A stretch of DNA of 64,000 bases from an uncultured Sphingomonadaceae bacterium (GTDB taxonomy: Bacteria; Pseudomonadota; Alphaproteobacteria; Sphingomonadales; Sphingomonadaceae), in NCBI GenBank assembly GCA_947503245.1, contig CANNCV010000001.1:1177501-1241500 (forward strand), written 5' to 3'. The translations under genes were made by a program, and so were the position numbers. The notes under the pieces are model-generated. The model was not told the origin of the DNA. It saw nothing but the letters and a program-made list of their open reading frames with translations, and did no database searches. Shown in pieces: positions 45,462 to 54,549 of this stretch (position 1 is its first letter; each line of letters starts with the position of its first letter).

Positions 45462-45688
45462 GGCCGTTCGCTAGCAGTCTGGCCAGATTGTCTCAACCGA
45501 ATAACGGCATTTTGCCTTTGTTAATTGGCGAAAGGGCTAGCTTGCCTTAGCGGTTGTCGAACAGGCAAAAGCGCAGTAACAGTCTAAGCAAATATGATAA
45601 CTTGCAAAACGGAACGTCAAAGCTCTTGGCTATAGCGATCCTTTGAATGCAGCGACTATAAAGATGGTTGCAAATAACAGGAATTTTC

Positions 45689-46927
45689 ATGCTTTACACC
45701 GCTTATGAAATGCAGCGCACATATTTGGCAGGGGCTAGTGCTTGGGCCAATATGGGAGCGCAGTTGCTCAATAACCCCAGCAACCCATTTGCATATCTTG
45801 GCGGCGGGCCGATCATGGCTTCGGCGCTTGACGTATTTGCGCATGCAGCCGCGCCGCGTGGAAAGCCAGCTTTCGGTTTTGAACAAATAGATATTGGTGA
45901 TGAATGCTTTGCTGTTAGCGAAGAAATCGTGCTGCAAAAGCCTTTTGGCCAGTTGAAGCGCTTTGCTCATGCTGGTTTGCAAGAAGATGCGCCGCGTCTG
46001 CTTATCGTTGCGCCTATGTCCGGCCATTTTGCAACCTTGTTACGCGGCACCGTATTGCGGATGCTGGAAAGTCATGAGGTTTATGTCACCGATTGGCGTG
46101 ATGCGCGGCAAGTCCCGACCAGTGAAGGCCAGTTCGATCTGGATGACTATATTGATTATCTGGTCACATATATGGAGCATATCGGCCTTGATGATACTGG
46201 GTGCGGCGCGCATATGTTGGCCGTATGCCAACCGTCAGTGCCATGTTTGGCGGCAGCCGCTCTTATGTCTGCGCAGCGCCACGAATGCCGTCCGCGCAGC
46301 CTGACGATGATGGGCGGGCCTATAGACACGCGCGAGGCACCAACTGCCGTCAACACTATGGCCATGCAACGCCCGCATAGCTGGTTCCAGCAAAATGCAA
46401 TCGCCACAGTCCCTATGCAATATCCCGGGGCAGGGCGGAAGGTCTATCCAGGCTTTATGCAACTAGCGGGCTTTATGTCGATGAACCTTGGCAACCATAT
46501 GATGAGCCATTGGGAGATGTTCAAACATCTGGTGACCGGTGATGGCGAAAGTGCAGATTCCACCAAGACATTTTATGACGAATATCGCTCTGTCTGCGAC
46601 ATGACGGCTGAGTTTTACCTGCAAACTGTTGAGCATGTATTCCAGAAGCATTCCCTGCCTAATGGCACGATGGAGCATCGCGGAACACTGATTGACCTGA
46701 CGGCTATTGATGATGTCGCTATCCTGGCCATTGAGGGCGAAAAAGACGATATTAGCGGCATTGGTCAGACCAAGGCGGCCTTAATGCTGACCACCAATCT
46801 GGATGATAGCAGGAAGCGCTATGAGCTGGTTCCTGATGTCGGCCATTATGGCATTTTCAACGGCAGCAAATGGCGCACTAAGATTGCCCCAGTGGTTGAA
46901 GAATGGATTAGTGCGCATAATGCGTAA
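45689..46927 (+). CDS. phaZ: Intracellular polyhydroxyalkanoate depolymerase
   Basis: 412 residues. The N terminus MLYTAYEMQRTYLAGA and the lipase-box-like AVCQPSVPC, with Cys180 in place of Ser as nucleophile, are typical of intracellular PhaZ depolymerases. The VGHYGIFNGSKWR tail holds the catalytic His. It mobilises stored polyhydroxybutyrate to hydroxy acids. ATG 45689 follows AACAGGAA. The nearby thiolase and MaoC genes (48498-50239) fit the same acyl-CoA/PHA metabolism. Confidence 0.92.
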   Translation: MLYTAYEMQRTYLAGASAWANMGAQLLNNPSNPFAYLGGGPIMASALDVFAHAAAPRGKPAFGFEQIDIGDECFAVSEEIVLQKPFGQLKRFAHAGLQEDAPRLLIVAPMSGHFATLLRGTVLRMLESHEVYVTDWRDARQVPTSEGQFDLDDYIDYLVTYMEHIGLDDTGCGAHMLAVCQPSVPCLAAAALMSAQRHECRPRSLTMMGGPIDTREAPTAVNTMAMQRPHSWFQQNAIATVPMQYPGAGRKVYPGFMQLAGFMSMNLGNHMMSHWEMFKHLVTGDGESADSTKTFYDEYRSVCDMTAEFYLQTVEHVFQKHSLPNGTMEHRGTLIDLTAIDDVAILAIEGEKDDISGIGQTKAALMLTTNLDDSRKRYELVPDVGHYGIFNGSKWRTKIAPVVEEWISAHNA

Positions 46928-46979
46928 AATTGCCATTCAGCCCATTGTTTTCAGAGATATTATTGCTTAGGTCGGCCTT

Positions 46980-47945
46980 ATGATTACATTGAAATCCGCT
47001 AGCGTAGAGCGCTTCACATTGGCGCAGCCCTATATCATGGCACGAGGTGCCAAGACCGATGTTGATGTCGTGGTCTGTGAAGTCACAGACGGCACATATG
47101 TCGGTCGCGGTGAAGGGACACCCATTTATTTTGAAGGTGAGACTGCGGAACTGTGCGTCGACGCTATTGAGATGCGGGCTAAGCAGAACAAGCCTATCAG
47201 CCGAGAAAATCTTCTCGAAACCATGATGGAAGGCGCTGCCCGAAACGCATTTGATTGCGCATTATGGGATTTGGAAAGCAAAGCGACTGGTAAGGCGGTT
47301 TGGGAACTGGCAGGGCTGAAAGCGCCGCAGCCCATGGTTACGGCCTATCCAATATCGTTGGACACACCAGAGGCCATGCATGATGCGGCACAAAAGGCCG
47401 CCGCCAAAGGCTTTACACTGCTCAAAGTGATGCTGGATGCCAGCGACATCATGACGCGTGTAGCGGCAGTGCGTGCTGGCGCACCTGATGCCAGAATGAT
47501 TGTTGATGCCAATGAAAGTTGGGAAGAGCTGGATATTTTAAGCATGGCCATGGGCATGCAGCAATATGGTGTTGAACTTATCGAACAGCCTGTTTCTGCC
47601 GGTTTTGAAGATGAGCTTATGGGTGTTGAAAGCCCTGTGCCGTTTTGCGCAGATGAAAGCTGCCATACATCGGAGGATCTTGACCGCGTGGAAGATTGCT
47701 TTGGTGCGATCAATATTAATCTCGATAAGACAGGCGGTCTGACTGAGGCCTTGTCACTGGCAGAAAAAGCGCGGATGCGTGACATTCATGTTATGGCTGG
47801 CTCGATGCTATGCACCAGCCTGGGCGTTGCACCGGCATTAGTGCTGGCGCAAAAGGCCAATTGGGTTGACCTTTCACAGCCTGCTTTGCTGAAAAAAGAC
47901 CGTAAAGAGGCCGCGACCTATGAAGGCGGCATGGTGCATTTCTGA
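46980..47945 (+). CDS. Dipeptide epimerase-like enolase-superfamily protein
   Basis: 321 residues. It has the enolase-superfamily metal ligands Asp176 (IVDANES), Glu202 (LIEQP) and Asp225 (CADES), and Lys250 (LDKTGG) on the opposite face. Ala-D/L-Glu-type epimerases normally have a KxK motif on the first face; here it reads LLKVMLD, so Lys149 is present but the second Lys is Met151. In the family this second Lys is a catalytic base, so epimerisation may be altered or one-sided. Probably acts on dipeptides or acyl-amino acids. Follows phaZ by 52 bp. Confidence 0.85.
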   Translation: MITLKSASVERFTLAQPYIMARGAKTDVDVVVCEVTDGTYVGRGEGTPIYFEGETAELCVDAIEMRAKQNKPISRENLLETMMEGAARNAFDCALWDLESKATGKAVWELAGLKAPQPMVTAYPISLDTPEAMHDAAQKAAAKGFTLLKVMLDASDIMTRVAAVRAGAPDARMIVDANESWEELDILSMAMGMQQYGVELIEQPVSAGFEDELMGVESPVPFCADESCHTSEDLDRVEDCFGAININLDKTGGLTEALSLAEKARMRDIHVMAGSMLCTSLGVAPALVLAQKANWVDLSQPALLKKDRKEAATYEGGMVHF

Positions 47946-47948
47946 TAA

Positions 47949-47988
47949 AGTCAGGCAGCCATGCGCATAGTGCGCCTGACTGCCTTTT
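47949..47988 (+). terminator. Terminator between the epimerase and ABM genes
   Basis: AGTCAGGC pairs with GCCTGACT across a 17-base loop that can itself pair (GCGCA/TGCGC), followed by GCCTTTT. It lies between convergent genes and could serve both. Confidence 0.65.
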
Positions 47989-48018
47989 AGCATTTTGATT
48001 AAATGGGTGGGGGCGCTC

Positions 48019-48309
48019 TTAAACGCCTTTCAGAACCTCTATGTGCGGCGGGGCAGCGAGTAGCTCTGCGAGCTTACCGCCAGCTGCGATAAAATGCGGC
48101 GTATCGCGATGCGCTGCTAGAGCGGCCTCATCACTATAGCATTCGAGCACTTTATATTGCTGGGCATCATCGCTGGTTTGAAACAGCGAGTAAAAAAGAT
48201 TGCCAGGTTCATCAGCGCGTACAGCATCTGCCAATGCAGTGAATGCTGCTTCAAATTCGGCATTTTTGCCGTCTGCAACGGTCAGTGTTGCGATCACCCC
48301 AATGGTCAT
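48019..48309 (-). CDS. Antibiotic biosynthesis monooxygenase (ABM) family protein
   Basis: 96 residues of the ABM/YgiN-type dimeric alpha-beta barrel: VIATLTVADGKNAEFEAAF, then FYSLFQTSDD and ECYSDEAALAAHRDTPHF with the conserved His. Members act as quinol monooxygenases or heme/aromatic degraders; the small size fits YgiN. ATG preceded by AAGGAAAAG. It lies next to the tandem duplication at the thiolase end. Confidence 0.85.
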   Translation of the reverse strand: MTIGVIATLTVADGKNAEFEAAFTALADAVRADEPGNLFYSLFQTSDDAQQYKVLECYSDEAALAAHRDTPHFIAAGGKLAELLAAPPHIEVLKGV

Positions 48310-48373
48310 AATCTTTTCCTTAAAGTTGCCATGGGCATGGCAGATAGGTTGCTGCCCCGCGCATGGCTATCGC

Positions 48374-48559
48374 TTATAAAATTTCGAACAATCCGGCGGC
48401 GCCCATGCCGCCGCCGACGCACCCCGAGCGGGTTATTATAGGACTTCAAAAAGCCCGGCGGCGCCCATACCGCCGCCGACGCACCCCGAGCGGTTTATTA
48501 TAGGACTTCGAAAAGTCCGGCGGCGCCCATGCCGCCGCCGACGCACATCGTGACGACGA
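48374..48559. repeat. Three 62-bp tandem copies of the thiolase 3' end
   Basis: Units begin at 48374, 48436 and 48498, exactly 62 bp apart. Each carries (minus strand) the coding end for [11 protein letters not shown] and a TAA stop. The third is the functional end of the thiolase gene (GLFEVL stop); the first still encodes GLFEIL stop but is no longer connected in frame, because 62 is not a multiple of three. Between units is the junction CACCCCGAGCGG. Replication slippage or unequal recombination duplicated the gene's end. Confidence 0.9.
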
Positions 48560-49676
48560 CATATTTCGCGCCGCGGCGTTTGCCTTCTATCAATGCATGG
48601 CCGGTGCAGCGTGCGCCTGTCATGCCATAAGGGTGGCCGATAGAGATAGAACCGCCATTAACGTTGAGCAATTCATCAGGAATGCCCAGCTTATCACGGC
48701 AGTAAAGTACCTGTACCGCAAAGGCTTCATTCAATTCCCACAGGCCGATATCACCGATGGACAGACCAAAACGCTCAAGCAATTTCGGGATAGCGTAAAC
48801 GGGGCCAATACCCATTTCGTCAGGCTTGGTGCCTGCTACCGCCATGCCGACATAACGGCCCAGCGGTGTCAGGCCGCGTTGCTCTGCTATTTTGGCTTCC
48901 ATCAATATGCTGGCTGATGAACCGTCGGAAAGCTGACTGGCATTACCGGCCGTGATGGTTTTGTCTGGGCCCATAACAGGCTGCAGACTTTGCAGGCCTT
49001 CTAATGTGGTTGTCGGGCGATTGCCTTCGTCTTTTGTGATGGTGACTTCTTTTTGCGAAACCTCTTTGGTCTCCTTGTTCATCACATTCATTGTCGTGGT
49101 GACGGGGACAATCTCATCGTCAAAAAAGCCTGCTTCTTGGGCAGCTGCTGTGCGCATTTGCGATTGCAAGGCATATTCATCCATTGCATCACGGCCAATG
49201 GAGTAGCGTTCTGCCACCACTTCAGCCGTGTTTAGCATCGACATATAAATATCGTCATGCATCGCGATCAGTTCACGATCAGGCGCAATGCGCATTTCTG
49301 GCGTCTGCACCAGAGAGATTGATTCCTGCCCGCCAGCGGCAACAATGTCCATGCGGTCAGTGATGATCTGTTTGGCGGCTGTTGCGATAGACATCAGGCC
49401 AGATGAACATTGACGGTCCAAAGTCATGCCGCCAACCGAGATAGGCAGACCAGAGCGCAGCGCAACATTACGTGCCAGATTGCCGCCCTGTGTTCCCTGT
49501 TGCAGCGCGCTGCCCCAGACGCAATCATCAATCTCGCCGCCTTCCAGGCCAGCGCGTTCAACCGCTGCTTTCAAGGAAAAACTGCCCAGAGTTGGGCCAG
49601 CTGTGTTGTTAAAGCCGCCACGATAGGCTTTGCCGATCGGTGTACGGGCGGTGGAAACGATGACTGCATCACGCAT
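48498..49676 (-). CDS. Acetyl-CoA acetyltransferase-type thiolase
   Basis: 392 residues. Nucleophile Cys90 in [26 protein letters not shown] with the catalytic His, and the second Cys in [12 protein letters not shown] are all intact. It condenses or cleaves acyl-CoA, either in beta-oxidation or as the first step of PHB synthesis. The family signature alone does not separate these roles; adjacency to PhaZ and MaoC genes suggests PHA or fatty-acid turnover. Its 3' end is tandemly duplicated (see repeat). ATG preceded by AAAGGACAC. Confidence 0.92.
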   Translation of the reverse strand: MRDAVIVSTARTPIGKAYRGGFNNTAGPTLGSFSLKAAVERAGLEGGEIDDCVWGSALQQGTQGGNLARNVALRSGLPISVGGMTLDRQCSSGLMSIATAAKQIITDRMDIVAAGGQESISLVQTPEMRIAPDRELIAMHDDIYMSMLNTAEVVAERYSIGRDAMDEYALQSQMRTAAAQEAGFFDDEIVPVTTTMNVMNKETKEVSQKEVTITKDEGNRPTTTLEGLQSLQPVMGPDKTITAGNASQLSDGSSASILMEAKIAEQRGLTPLGRYVGMAVAGTKPDEMGIGPVYAIPKLLERFGLSIGDIGLWELNEAFAVQVLYCRDKLGIPDELLNVNGGSISIGHPYGMTGARCTGHALIEGKRRGAKYVVVTMCVGGGMGAAGLFEVL

Positions 49677-49780
49677 ATTGGGGGTGTCCTTTACGGTTAT
49701 TTGGGGATTTTATAAGATTTAATGCACGCGCCTATATGCCAAGCCAATTAATAATCGCATGGGTTTGGCGCATTGCTGCA

Positions 49781-50239
49781 TTAGACGAAAAACTGACTGA
49801 TCCATTCAGCGATCAATGCCGGTTTGGCTTCGCCTTCAATTTCAACGCTGAATTCCAGTGTTTGCTGCCACTGGCCGGGGCGTTTTTCTTCCAGATCCAG
49901 CAATGTGAAATGGCCGCGCACGCGCTTGCCAGAACGGACTGGAGTAAGAAAACGGGTTTTGTTGCCGCCATAATTGACGCCCATTTTTACGCCTTCGACG
50001 CGCGGGCAATCTGATTTTGCCATCATGACGGGAAAGAGTGACAGACTGAGAAAGCCATGTGCAATAGTGCCGCCAAAAGGGGTCATTTTCGCTTTTTCTT
50101 CGTCGATATGGATAAACTGATGATCGCCCGTGGCATCAGCAAATTTGTTGATCATTTCCTGATCGACCAAAATCCACTCTGAAGAACCGAGTTTCTCGCC
50201 CTTCATTTCCAACATTTGTTGCGGCGTTACAGTGCTCAT
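49781..50239 (-). CDS. MaoC family dehydratase ((R)-enoyl-CoA hydratase-like)
   Basis: 152 residues with the hot-dog-fold hydratase motif DHQFIHIDEEKA (catalytic Asp/His) and GGTIAHGFLSLSLFP. (R)-specific hydratases convert enoyl-CoA to 3-hydroxyacyl-CoA and link beta-oxidation to PHA synthesis. ATG 50239 follows AGGAGAGAC; the longer frame to 50308 is not conserved-looking. About 105 bp upstream of the thiolase on the same strand. Confidence 0.88.
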   Translation of the reverse strand: MSTVTPQQMLEMKGEKLGSSEWILVDQEMINKFADATGDHQFIHIDEEKAKMTPFGGTIAHGFLSLSLFPVMMAKSDCPRVEGVKMGVNYGGNKTRFLTPVRSGKRVRGHFTLLDLEEKRPGQWQQTLEFSVEIEGEAKPALIAEWISQFFV

Positions 50240-50368
50240 CGCAGTCTCTCCTGAAAGTGATTTTATAATATTTCCCACATCTCTGCCGTACTCGCGGCCA
50301 AGGCGCAAGGTTGGGCAGTGAATTTTTTCAGCAGTTGCGGTTGCCTAAGAAATCGCCGCTACGGCATG

Positions 50369-51541
50369 CTACTGGTCAGGCGCAATGGTAAAACCATCCT
50401 TGGGGTAGGGCATAATCATTTTACCATCTGGGGCTGCTGTAAAAGTGGTTTGAGTCGGATAAGCAAATTCCAGGCCTTCATCATTGAAACGCTGCAATAT
50501 AGCCAAACCGATCTGGTGACGCTTATTGTAAACAACCTCGTAATCGCTGCTCATAATATCAAAATCCAGCTCAAAATTTATCGAACTATCGCCAAAGCTG
50601 ACAAAGCCTGAACGGATGAATTTGCCATCATATTCTTCGATAATTTCCTGCAGCAGATCGGGAATGCCAGCGGCCTGCTTAGGGTCGGTTTGATATATTA
50701 CCCCGATGCCATAGCGGGTACGACGACGGTCCAGCCTTGTATAATTGATAATTTCCTTATCGAGCAAATTGCTGTTGGAGATGATGACTTCCTCACCAAA
50801 TACGGACCGCAACCGCGTTGACTTCAGGCCAATTTTCTCAACCGTAGCGACAGTATTGTCATAAGATATGGTCTCGCCATTTTGAAAAGGCTTATCAAAA
50901 ATGATGGATAGAGCTGCAAAAAGCTCTTCAAAAATACCTTGAGCAGCCAGACCGATGGCAATGCCGCCAATGCCCAATCCGGCAACCAACCCAGTGACAT
51001 CAACGCCGAGATTGGCCAATATCATGATCGTAGCAATGGCAAAAACGGCAACGGAAACAATCACGCGGATCAGCGCCAATGCATTGGTCAGCGTTTCGCT
51101 GACCTCCCCACTTTCGTTGCTGGCACGTTTTTCGATGAAGCCCAATATTATCTCTCTGATCCAGATAGCGCCTTGCAAAACAGCGGCTATGGTGAAGAGA
51201 AATATAATGATGTTGTTAATTGCTTCAGGTGTATTTGCCGCGCCGGTAACAGCTTTTATTGATACCAGCATCAGGAAGAAGCTGTTGGTTTTGCCCAAAG
51301 TGCGTGTGACAATGGTTGTAATTGCAAGCCGATCCGACTGTTTTTGGGCGTAGCCTCTAATCCGATTGCGCGCAAAGAGCAGAACCGCAAATATTATGGC
51401 GCCGATCGCAAAGGCGATGGCTACCTCTACGCTATGGCTTTCTAACCATGTCCAAATATCACGCGATAACGTCGAAAATGAGCTTAACGACTCTGATATT
51501 TCGGGAAGGGTCGATGTTTGCGCGCCGAATATATGTTCCAT
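50369..51541 (-). CDS. MscS family mechanosensitive channel
   Basis: 390 residues. Several N-terminal membrane helices are followed by the MscS pore helix (GLVAGLGIGGIAIGLAAQG-like Gly/Ala packing) and a soluble beta domain with FGEEVIISNSNLLDKEI. It releases solutes upon membrane tension. The C-terminal tail differs from E. coli MscS, as in larger MscS-like proteins. Single gene. Confidence 0.9.
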   Translation of the reverse strand: MEHIFGAQTSTLPEISESLSSFSTLSRDIWTWLESHSVEVAIAFAIGAIIFAVLLFARNRIRGYAQKQSDRLAITTIVTRTLGKTNSFFLMLVSIKAVTGAANTPEAINNIIIFLFTIAAVLQGAIWIREIILGFIEKRASNESGEVSETLTNALALIRVIVSVAVFAIATIMILANLGVDVTGLVAGLGIGGIAIGLAAQGIFEELFAALSIIFDKPFQNGETISYDNTVATVEKIGLKSTRLRSVFGEEVIISNSNLLDKEIINYTRLDRRRTRYGIGVIYQTDPKQAAGIPDLLQEIIEEYDGKFIRSGFVSFGDSSINFELDFDIMSSDYEVVYNKRHQIGLAILQRFNDEGLEFAYPTQTTFTAAPDGKMIMPYPKDGFTIAPDQ

Positions 51542-51584
51542 CGCCAGAACTTAGTGATGATATTTTTGCCTTCAAGCCGTTTTA

Positions 51585-52949
51585 CTAACTTAGGTCGCCT
51601 TTAACTCTTTTGGCGCGAACCTGTAGCGTCTTAAACGCTGACTCTGAACGCCGACGGGCAAGATAGGTATCAAGCCCGATCTGCATGGCGATCAACATAT
51701 AAATAAAGGGTTGGTAAGCTATGCCGACAAAGCCGGAACCAACCATATAGATGATTTGACCATTTTGCAGGGCTAACGCAAAGGGCGCGACCCATTCCTC
51801 GCCCGCCTTATGGTTTTTGTCATAGCGCTTACGGACCACTTCCATGCGCCATATCCCGCCCAGATGGATGAGTAGCCATAAAGTAAGGCCCGGATAACCC
51901 TGCTCCCCCAACATCTCGAAATAGCTACTGTGATAGGCTCTGCCGCGCTCAACATAATCCTGTGTTTCGATAGTCGTGCCGCCGGCAGTCTCTGTCGTGA
52001 TCACCTTGCTGGCGTTAATCTCATTGGAGCGATACGCTTCAAAGCCGCCACCCAAGGGTTTGTTTTTCACATAATCAATGGTCCAATACCATACGGCGAC
52101 CCTTGTGCTGGCCGACTGGTCCGCCTGATATTCAAATATTGTTGCCATGCGGTCTGTATAGCTGGACGGCAAAAGCGGCAGCGATAATATGCCCAAAGCA
52201 AAAGCCGCACCCGCATAAACAAAGCGATAGCGGTTAAAGCGCAACAGCAAAATCGCCAAAGCCGCGATACAGAGCAATCCTGTGCGCGCTTGGGTGCCGA
52301 TAGGAATAAGCAAACATGCGCCGACCAGACAGACAGTAAACGCCTTCACCCGGACATCAGGTTTGAAAACGGTGCCATATTTGCCCAGCCATAGGACAAG
52401 CGGGATGATACAAATTGCAACGCAGGATATGATGGACCCTTCATAAAGGCCGCTATTGTCATCAATCAGCAATTGCAAAACGCCATAGCCGCCGCCTGAC
52501 AAGACTGTTTTAATGCCGCCAGTGATAATCAATGTGGCAACGCTTAGCACCATGATAAGTGCTAGCGCTTCAAGTCGCGCTTTGGTGCGCAATGTTAATG
52601 GCAAGAATATCGCGAAGACAAGCGCCTTCCACACCCAGTTCCATTTTTCTGCTGATTCTGCCGGATAATCCGCAACGCTGGTCGTGTAGCCACAATAGAT
52701 GAGCAATAAGACCATAAGGACTTGTCGCCCGGAAAAGCGACTGTCTTTTTTATCATCTGCAATCAAATAGCCGCCAACCGCAAGACCGAACATTATTAGC
52801 GATATCGGGATAGAATTGAGCAGATAATAGCTCATCCGTTGCGGCGCGATAATGTCCACATAGGCATAGGCCATGATGAACAAAAAGGGTCGCTTTAACC
52901 CTGCGAGCAAGAAAATACCCAAAAAAGCAATGAAGAACAGATCGCGCAT
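51585..52949 (-). CDS. Exosortase A-associated O-glycosylation ligase (Wzy/WaaL-like)
   Basis: 454 residues with ~11 membrane helices. The opening RDLFFIAFLGIFLLAGLKRP and the large periplasmic loop with GGGFEAYRSNEI and AYHSSYFEMLGEQGYPG match the putative O-glycosylation ligase family tied to exosortase A/PEP-CTERM systems. It probably transfers or polymerises glycan in the periplasm. The exosortase itself is not in the window. Convergent spacing of ~40 bp with mscS. Confidence 0.85.
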   Translation of the reverse strand: MRDLFFIAFLGIFLLAGLKRPFLFIMAYAYVDIIAPQRMSYYLLNSIPISLIMFGLAVGGYLIADDKKDSRFSGRQVLMVLLLIYCGYTTSVADYPAESAEKWNWVWKALVFAIFLPLTLRTKARLEALALIMVLSVATLIITGGIKTVLSGGGYGVLQLLIDDNSGLYEGSIISCVAICIIPLVLWLGKYGTVFKPDVRVKAFTVCLVGACLLIPIGTQARTGLLCIAALAILLLRFNRYRFVYAGAAFALGILSLPLLPSSYTDRMATIFEYQADQSASTRVAVWYWTIDYVKNKPLGGGFEAYRSNEINASKVITTETAGGTTIETQDYVERGRAYHSSYFEMLGEQGYPGLTLWLLIHLGGIWRMEVVRKRYDKNHKAGEEWVAPFALALQNGQIIYMVGSGFVGIAYQPFIYMLIAMQIGLDTYLARRRSESAFKTLQVRAKRVKGDLS

Positions 52950-52967
52950 CTAGCTTATAATCCGCCT

Positions 52968-53129
52968 TCAGTTTTCGCGCTTATTGCGCAGGGTTTCGTG
53001 AAAAAAACCAGTCGGGTTCTCGTCCGGTTCCGGCGGCGCTTCGGCATCAACTTCATCACTATGCGCCAGACGCCATAAGGCGATGACCAGCAAGCCATGC
53101 GTCAATAATATCGAAATTGTATCAACCAT
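52968..53129 (-). CDS. Small membrane protein (53 aa) at the exosortase glycan locus
   Basis: About 53 residues: one membrane helix (ISILLTHGLLVIALWRLA) followed by an acidic Pro-rich tail. No known family. The open frame runs much further upstream, but that part overlaps the divergent glycosyltransferase, so the ATG at 53129 (or 53177) is preferred. It ends 19 bases before the ligase start and is probably co-transcribed with it. Confidence 0.5.
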   Translation of the reverse strand: MVDTISILLTHGLLVIALWRLAHSDEVDAEAPPEPDENPTGFFHETLRNKREN

Positions 53130-53231
53130 AGTGCGCAATTTACCTGATGGTGTTAGAAAATACAGAAATAAAGCCATAGGAGATGAGGGTTGACGTCGCG
53201 TTAATCCTTTTTGTCCATAGAAAGTAGCGTG

Positions 53232-54482
53232 ATGCGGATATTGCACATTCTTGACCATAGCTTGCCATTGCACAGCGGATATTGCTTCCGCACACGTGCG
53301 ATTATGAAGGCACAGATAGAGGCTGGGCTGGAGGTTGCGGCTGTTACCGGCGTGCGTCATCAGCAAAATTTGGGTGTTGAAGCTAAGGATGTTGCTGCAC
53401 AGGAAAGCTTTGATGATCTGACATTTTATCGCACGATGGAGCCTGCAACGGGTGTTTCTCCACTGCGTGAACTGCGTGAAATTGCATTATTGGCTGAGCG
53501 GGTTGGCGAAGTTATCGCCGCATTTAAGCCGGATATTCTGCACGCCCATTCGCCTGCACTTAACGGTCTGGCTGCACAGCGTGCGGCCCGTCAGGCTGGA
53601 TTGCCCCTATTATATGAAATTCGCGCCTTTTGGGAGGATGCCGCTGTTGGCAATGGCACGGGCAGTGAACGCTCTGCGCGCTATTGGCTTACTCGCCAGC
53701 TAGAAAACCATGTTGTCACCAATGCCGATGCCGTTGCTGTCATTTGCGAAGGGCTAAAGGCTGATTTGCTCAGCCGCGGTGTTGCAGATGATGAAAAGGT
53801 TATGATTTCACCCAATGGCGTTGATATGCAGCTTTTTGGCGAACCGGTTGCTCGCGATGATGCGTTGGCCAAAAATATCGGTCTTAAAGATGGTCCGGTT
53901 ATCGGCTTTATTGGCAGCTTTTATGATTATGAGGGGTTGGATGACCTGGTGGCAGCGATGCCGTTATTGGTAGAACGGCACCCCGGGGCGCAATTGCTGA
54001 TGGTTGGCGGGGGGCCTATGGCGGATGCGCTGCGCCAGCAAAGCCAACAATCGCCGGTTGCTGACTCCATCCATTTCGTTGGCAGGGTGCCGCATGAAGA
54101 GGTGGAGAAATATTACAGCTTGATCGATATATTGGCTTATCCACGCAAATCCATGCGGCTGACTGATTTGGTGACACCGTTAAAACCATTGGAAGCCATG
54201 GCACAGCAGCGATTGGTGGCCGCATCCAATGTCGGGGGGCATTGCGAACTTATCGAAGATGGTGTGACTGGCACATTGTTCGCTCCAGATAGTCCAGAAG
54301 ATTGCGCCAGAGCCTTGGCATATATGCTCGATAACCCAGAACAATGGCCTGAACGCAGGGCCACGGCACAGCGTTATGTCGCAGAAAAACGTAATTGGCA
54401 GAGGAATATAGAGCGTTATCTTCCCGTTTACCAAAATCTGCTAAACCCAAAATCAGATATGAGTATGAATCAGGCTGCCTAG
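53232..54482 (+). CDS. Exosortase A/PEP-CTERM-type glycosyltransferase (GT4)
   Basis: 416 residues. The N terminus MRILHILDHSLPLHSGYCFRT (shown only as MRILHILDHSLPLHSGY) matches the exosortase-A-linked glycosyltransferase family, TIGR04063-like from memory. The GT-B fold's C-terminal half has GFIGSFYDYEGLDDLV and EAMAQQRLVAASNVGG, the donor-binding Glu region. It adds a sugar in exopolysaccharide or protein-glycan assembly. ATG 53232 is preferred over TTG 53211. Divergent from the O-glycosylation ligase, typical of these loci. Confidence 0.88.
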   Translation: MRILHILDHSLPLHSGYCFRTRAIMKAQIEAGLEVAAVTGVRHQQNLGVEAKDVAAQESFDDLTFYRTMEPATGVSPLRELREIALLAERVGEVIAAFKPDILHAHSPALNGLAAQRAARQAGLPLLYEIRAFWEDAAVGNGTGSERSARYWLTRQLENHVVTNADAVAVICEGLKADLLSRGVADDEKVMISPNGVDMQLFGEPVARDDALAKNIGLKDGPVIGFIGSFYDYEGLDDLVAAMPLLVERHPGAQLLMVGGGPMADALRQQSQQSPVADSIHFVGRVPHEEVEKYYSLIDILAYPRKSMRLTDLVTPLKPLEAMAQQRLVAASNVGGHCELIEDGVTGTLFAPDSPEDCARALAYMLDNPEQWPERRATAQRYVAEKRNWQRNIERYLPVYQNLLNPKSDMSMNQAA

Positions 54483-54549
54483 CCATTTTTGCGCTTGGTA
54501 CTGATGATGAACAGGGTGGCCGATACGGCCAGAATTTTGGAGCAGTGTC

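Noticed and set aside
45462-45688. Spacer between the ABC exporter and phaZ as a tRNA or small RNA
   Set aside because: No tRNA fold or terminator-linked hairpin could be identified by eye.
48374-48559. The 62-bp repeats as a CRISPR array
   Set aside because: The units run head-to-tail without unique spacers and match the thiolase 3' end, so they are a tandem duplication.
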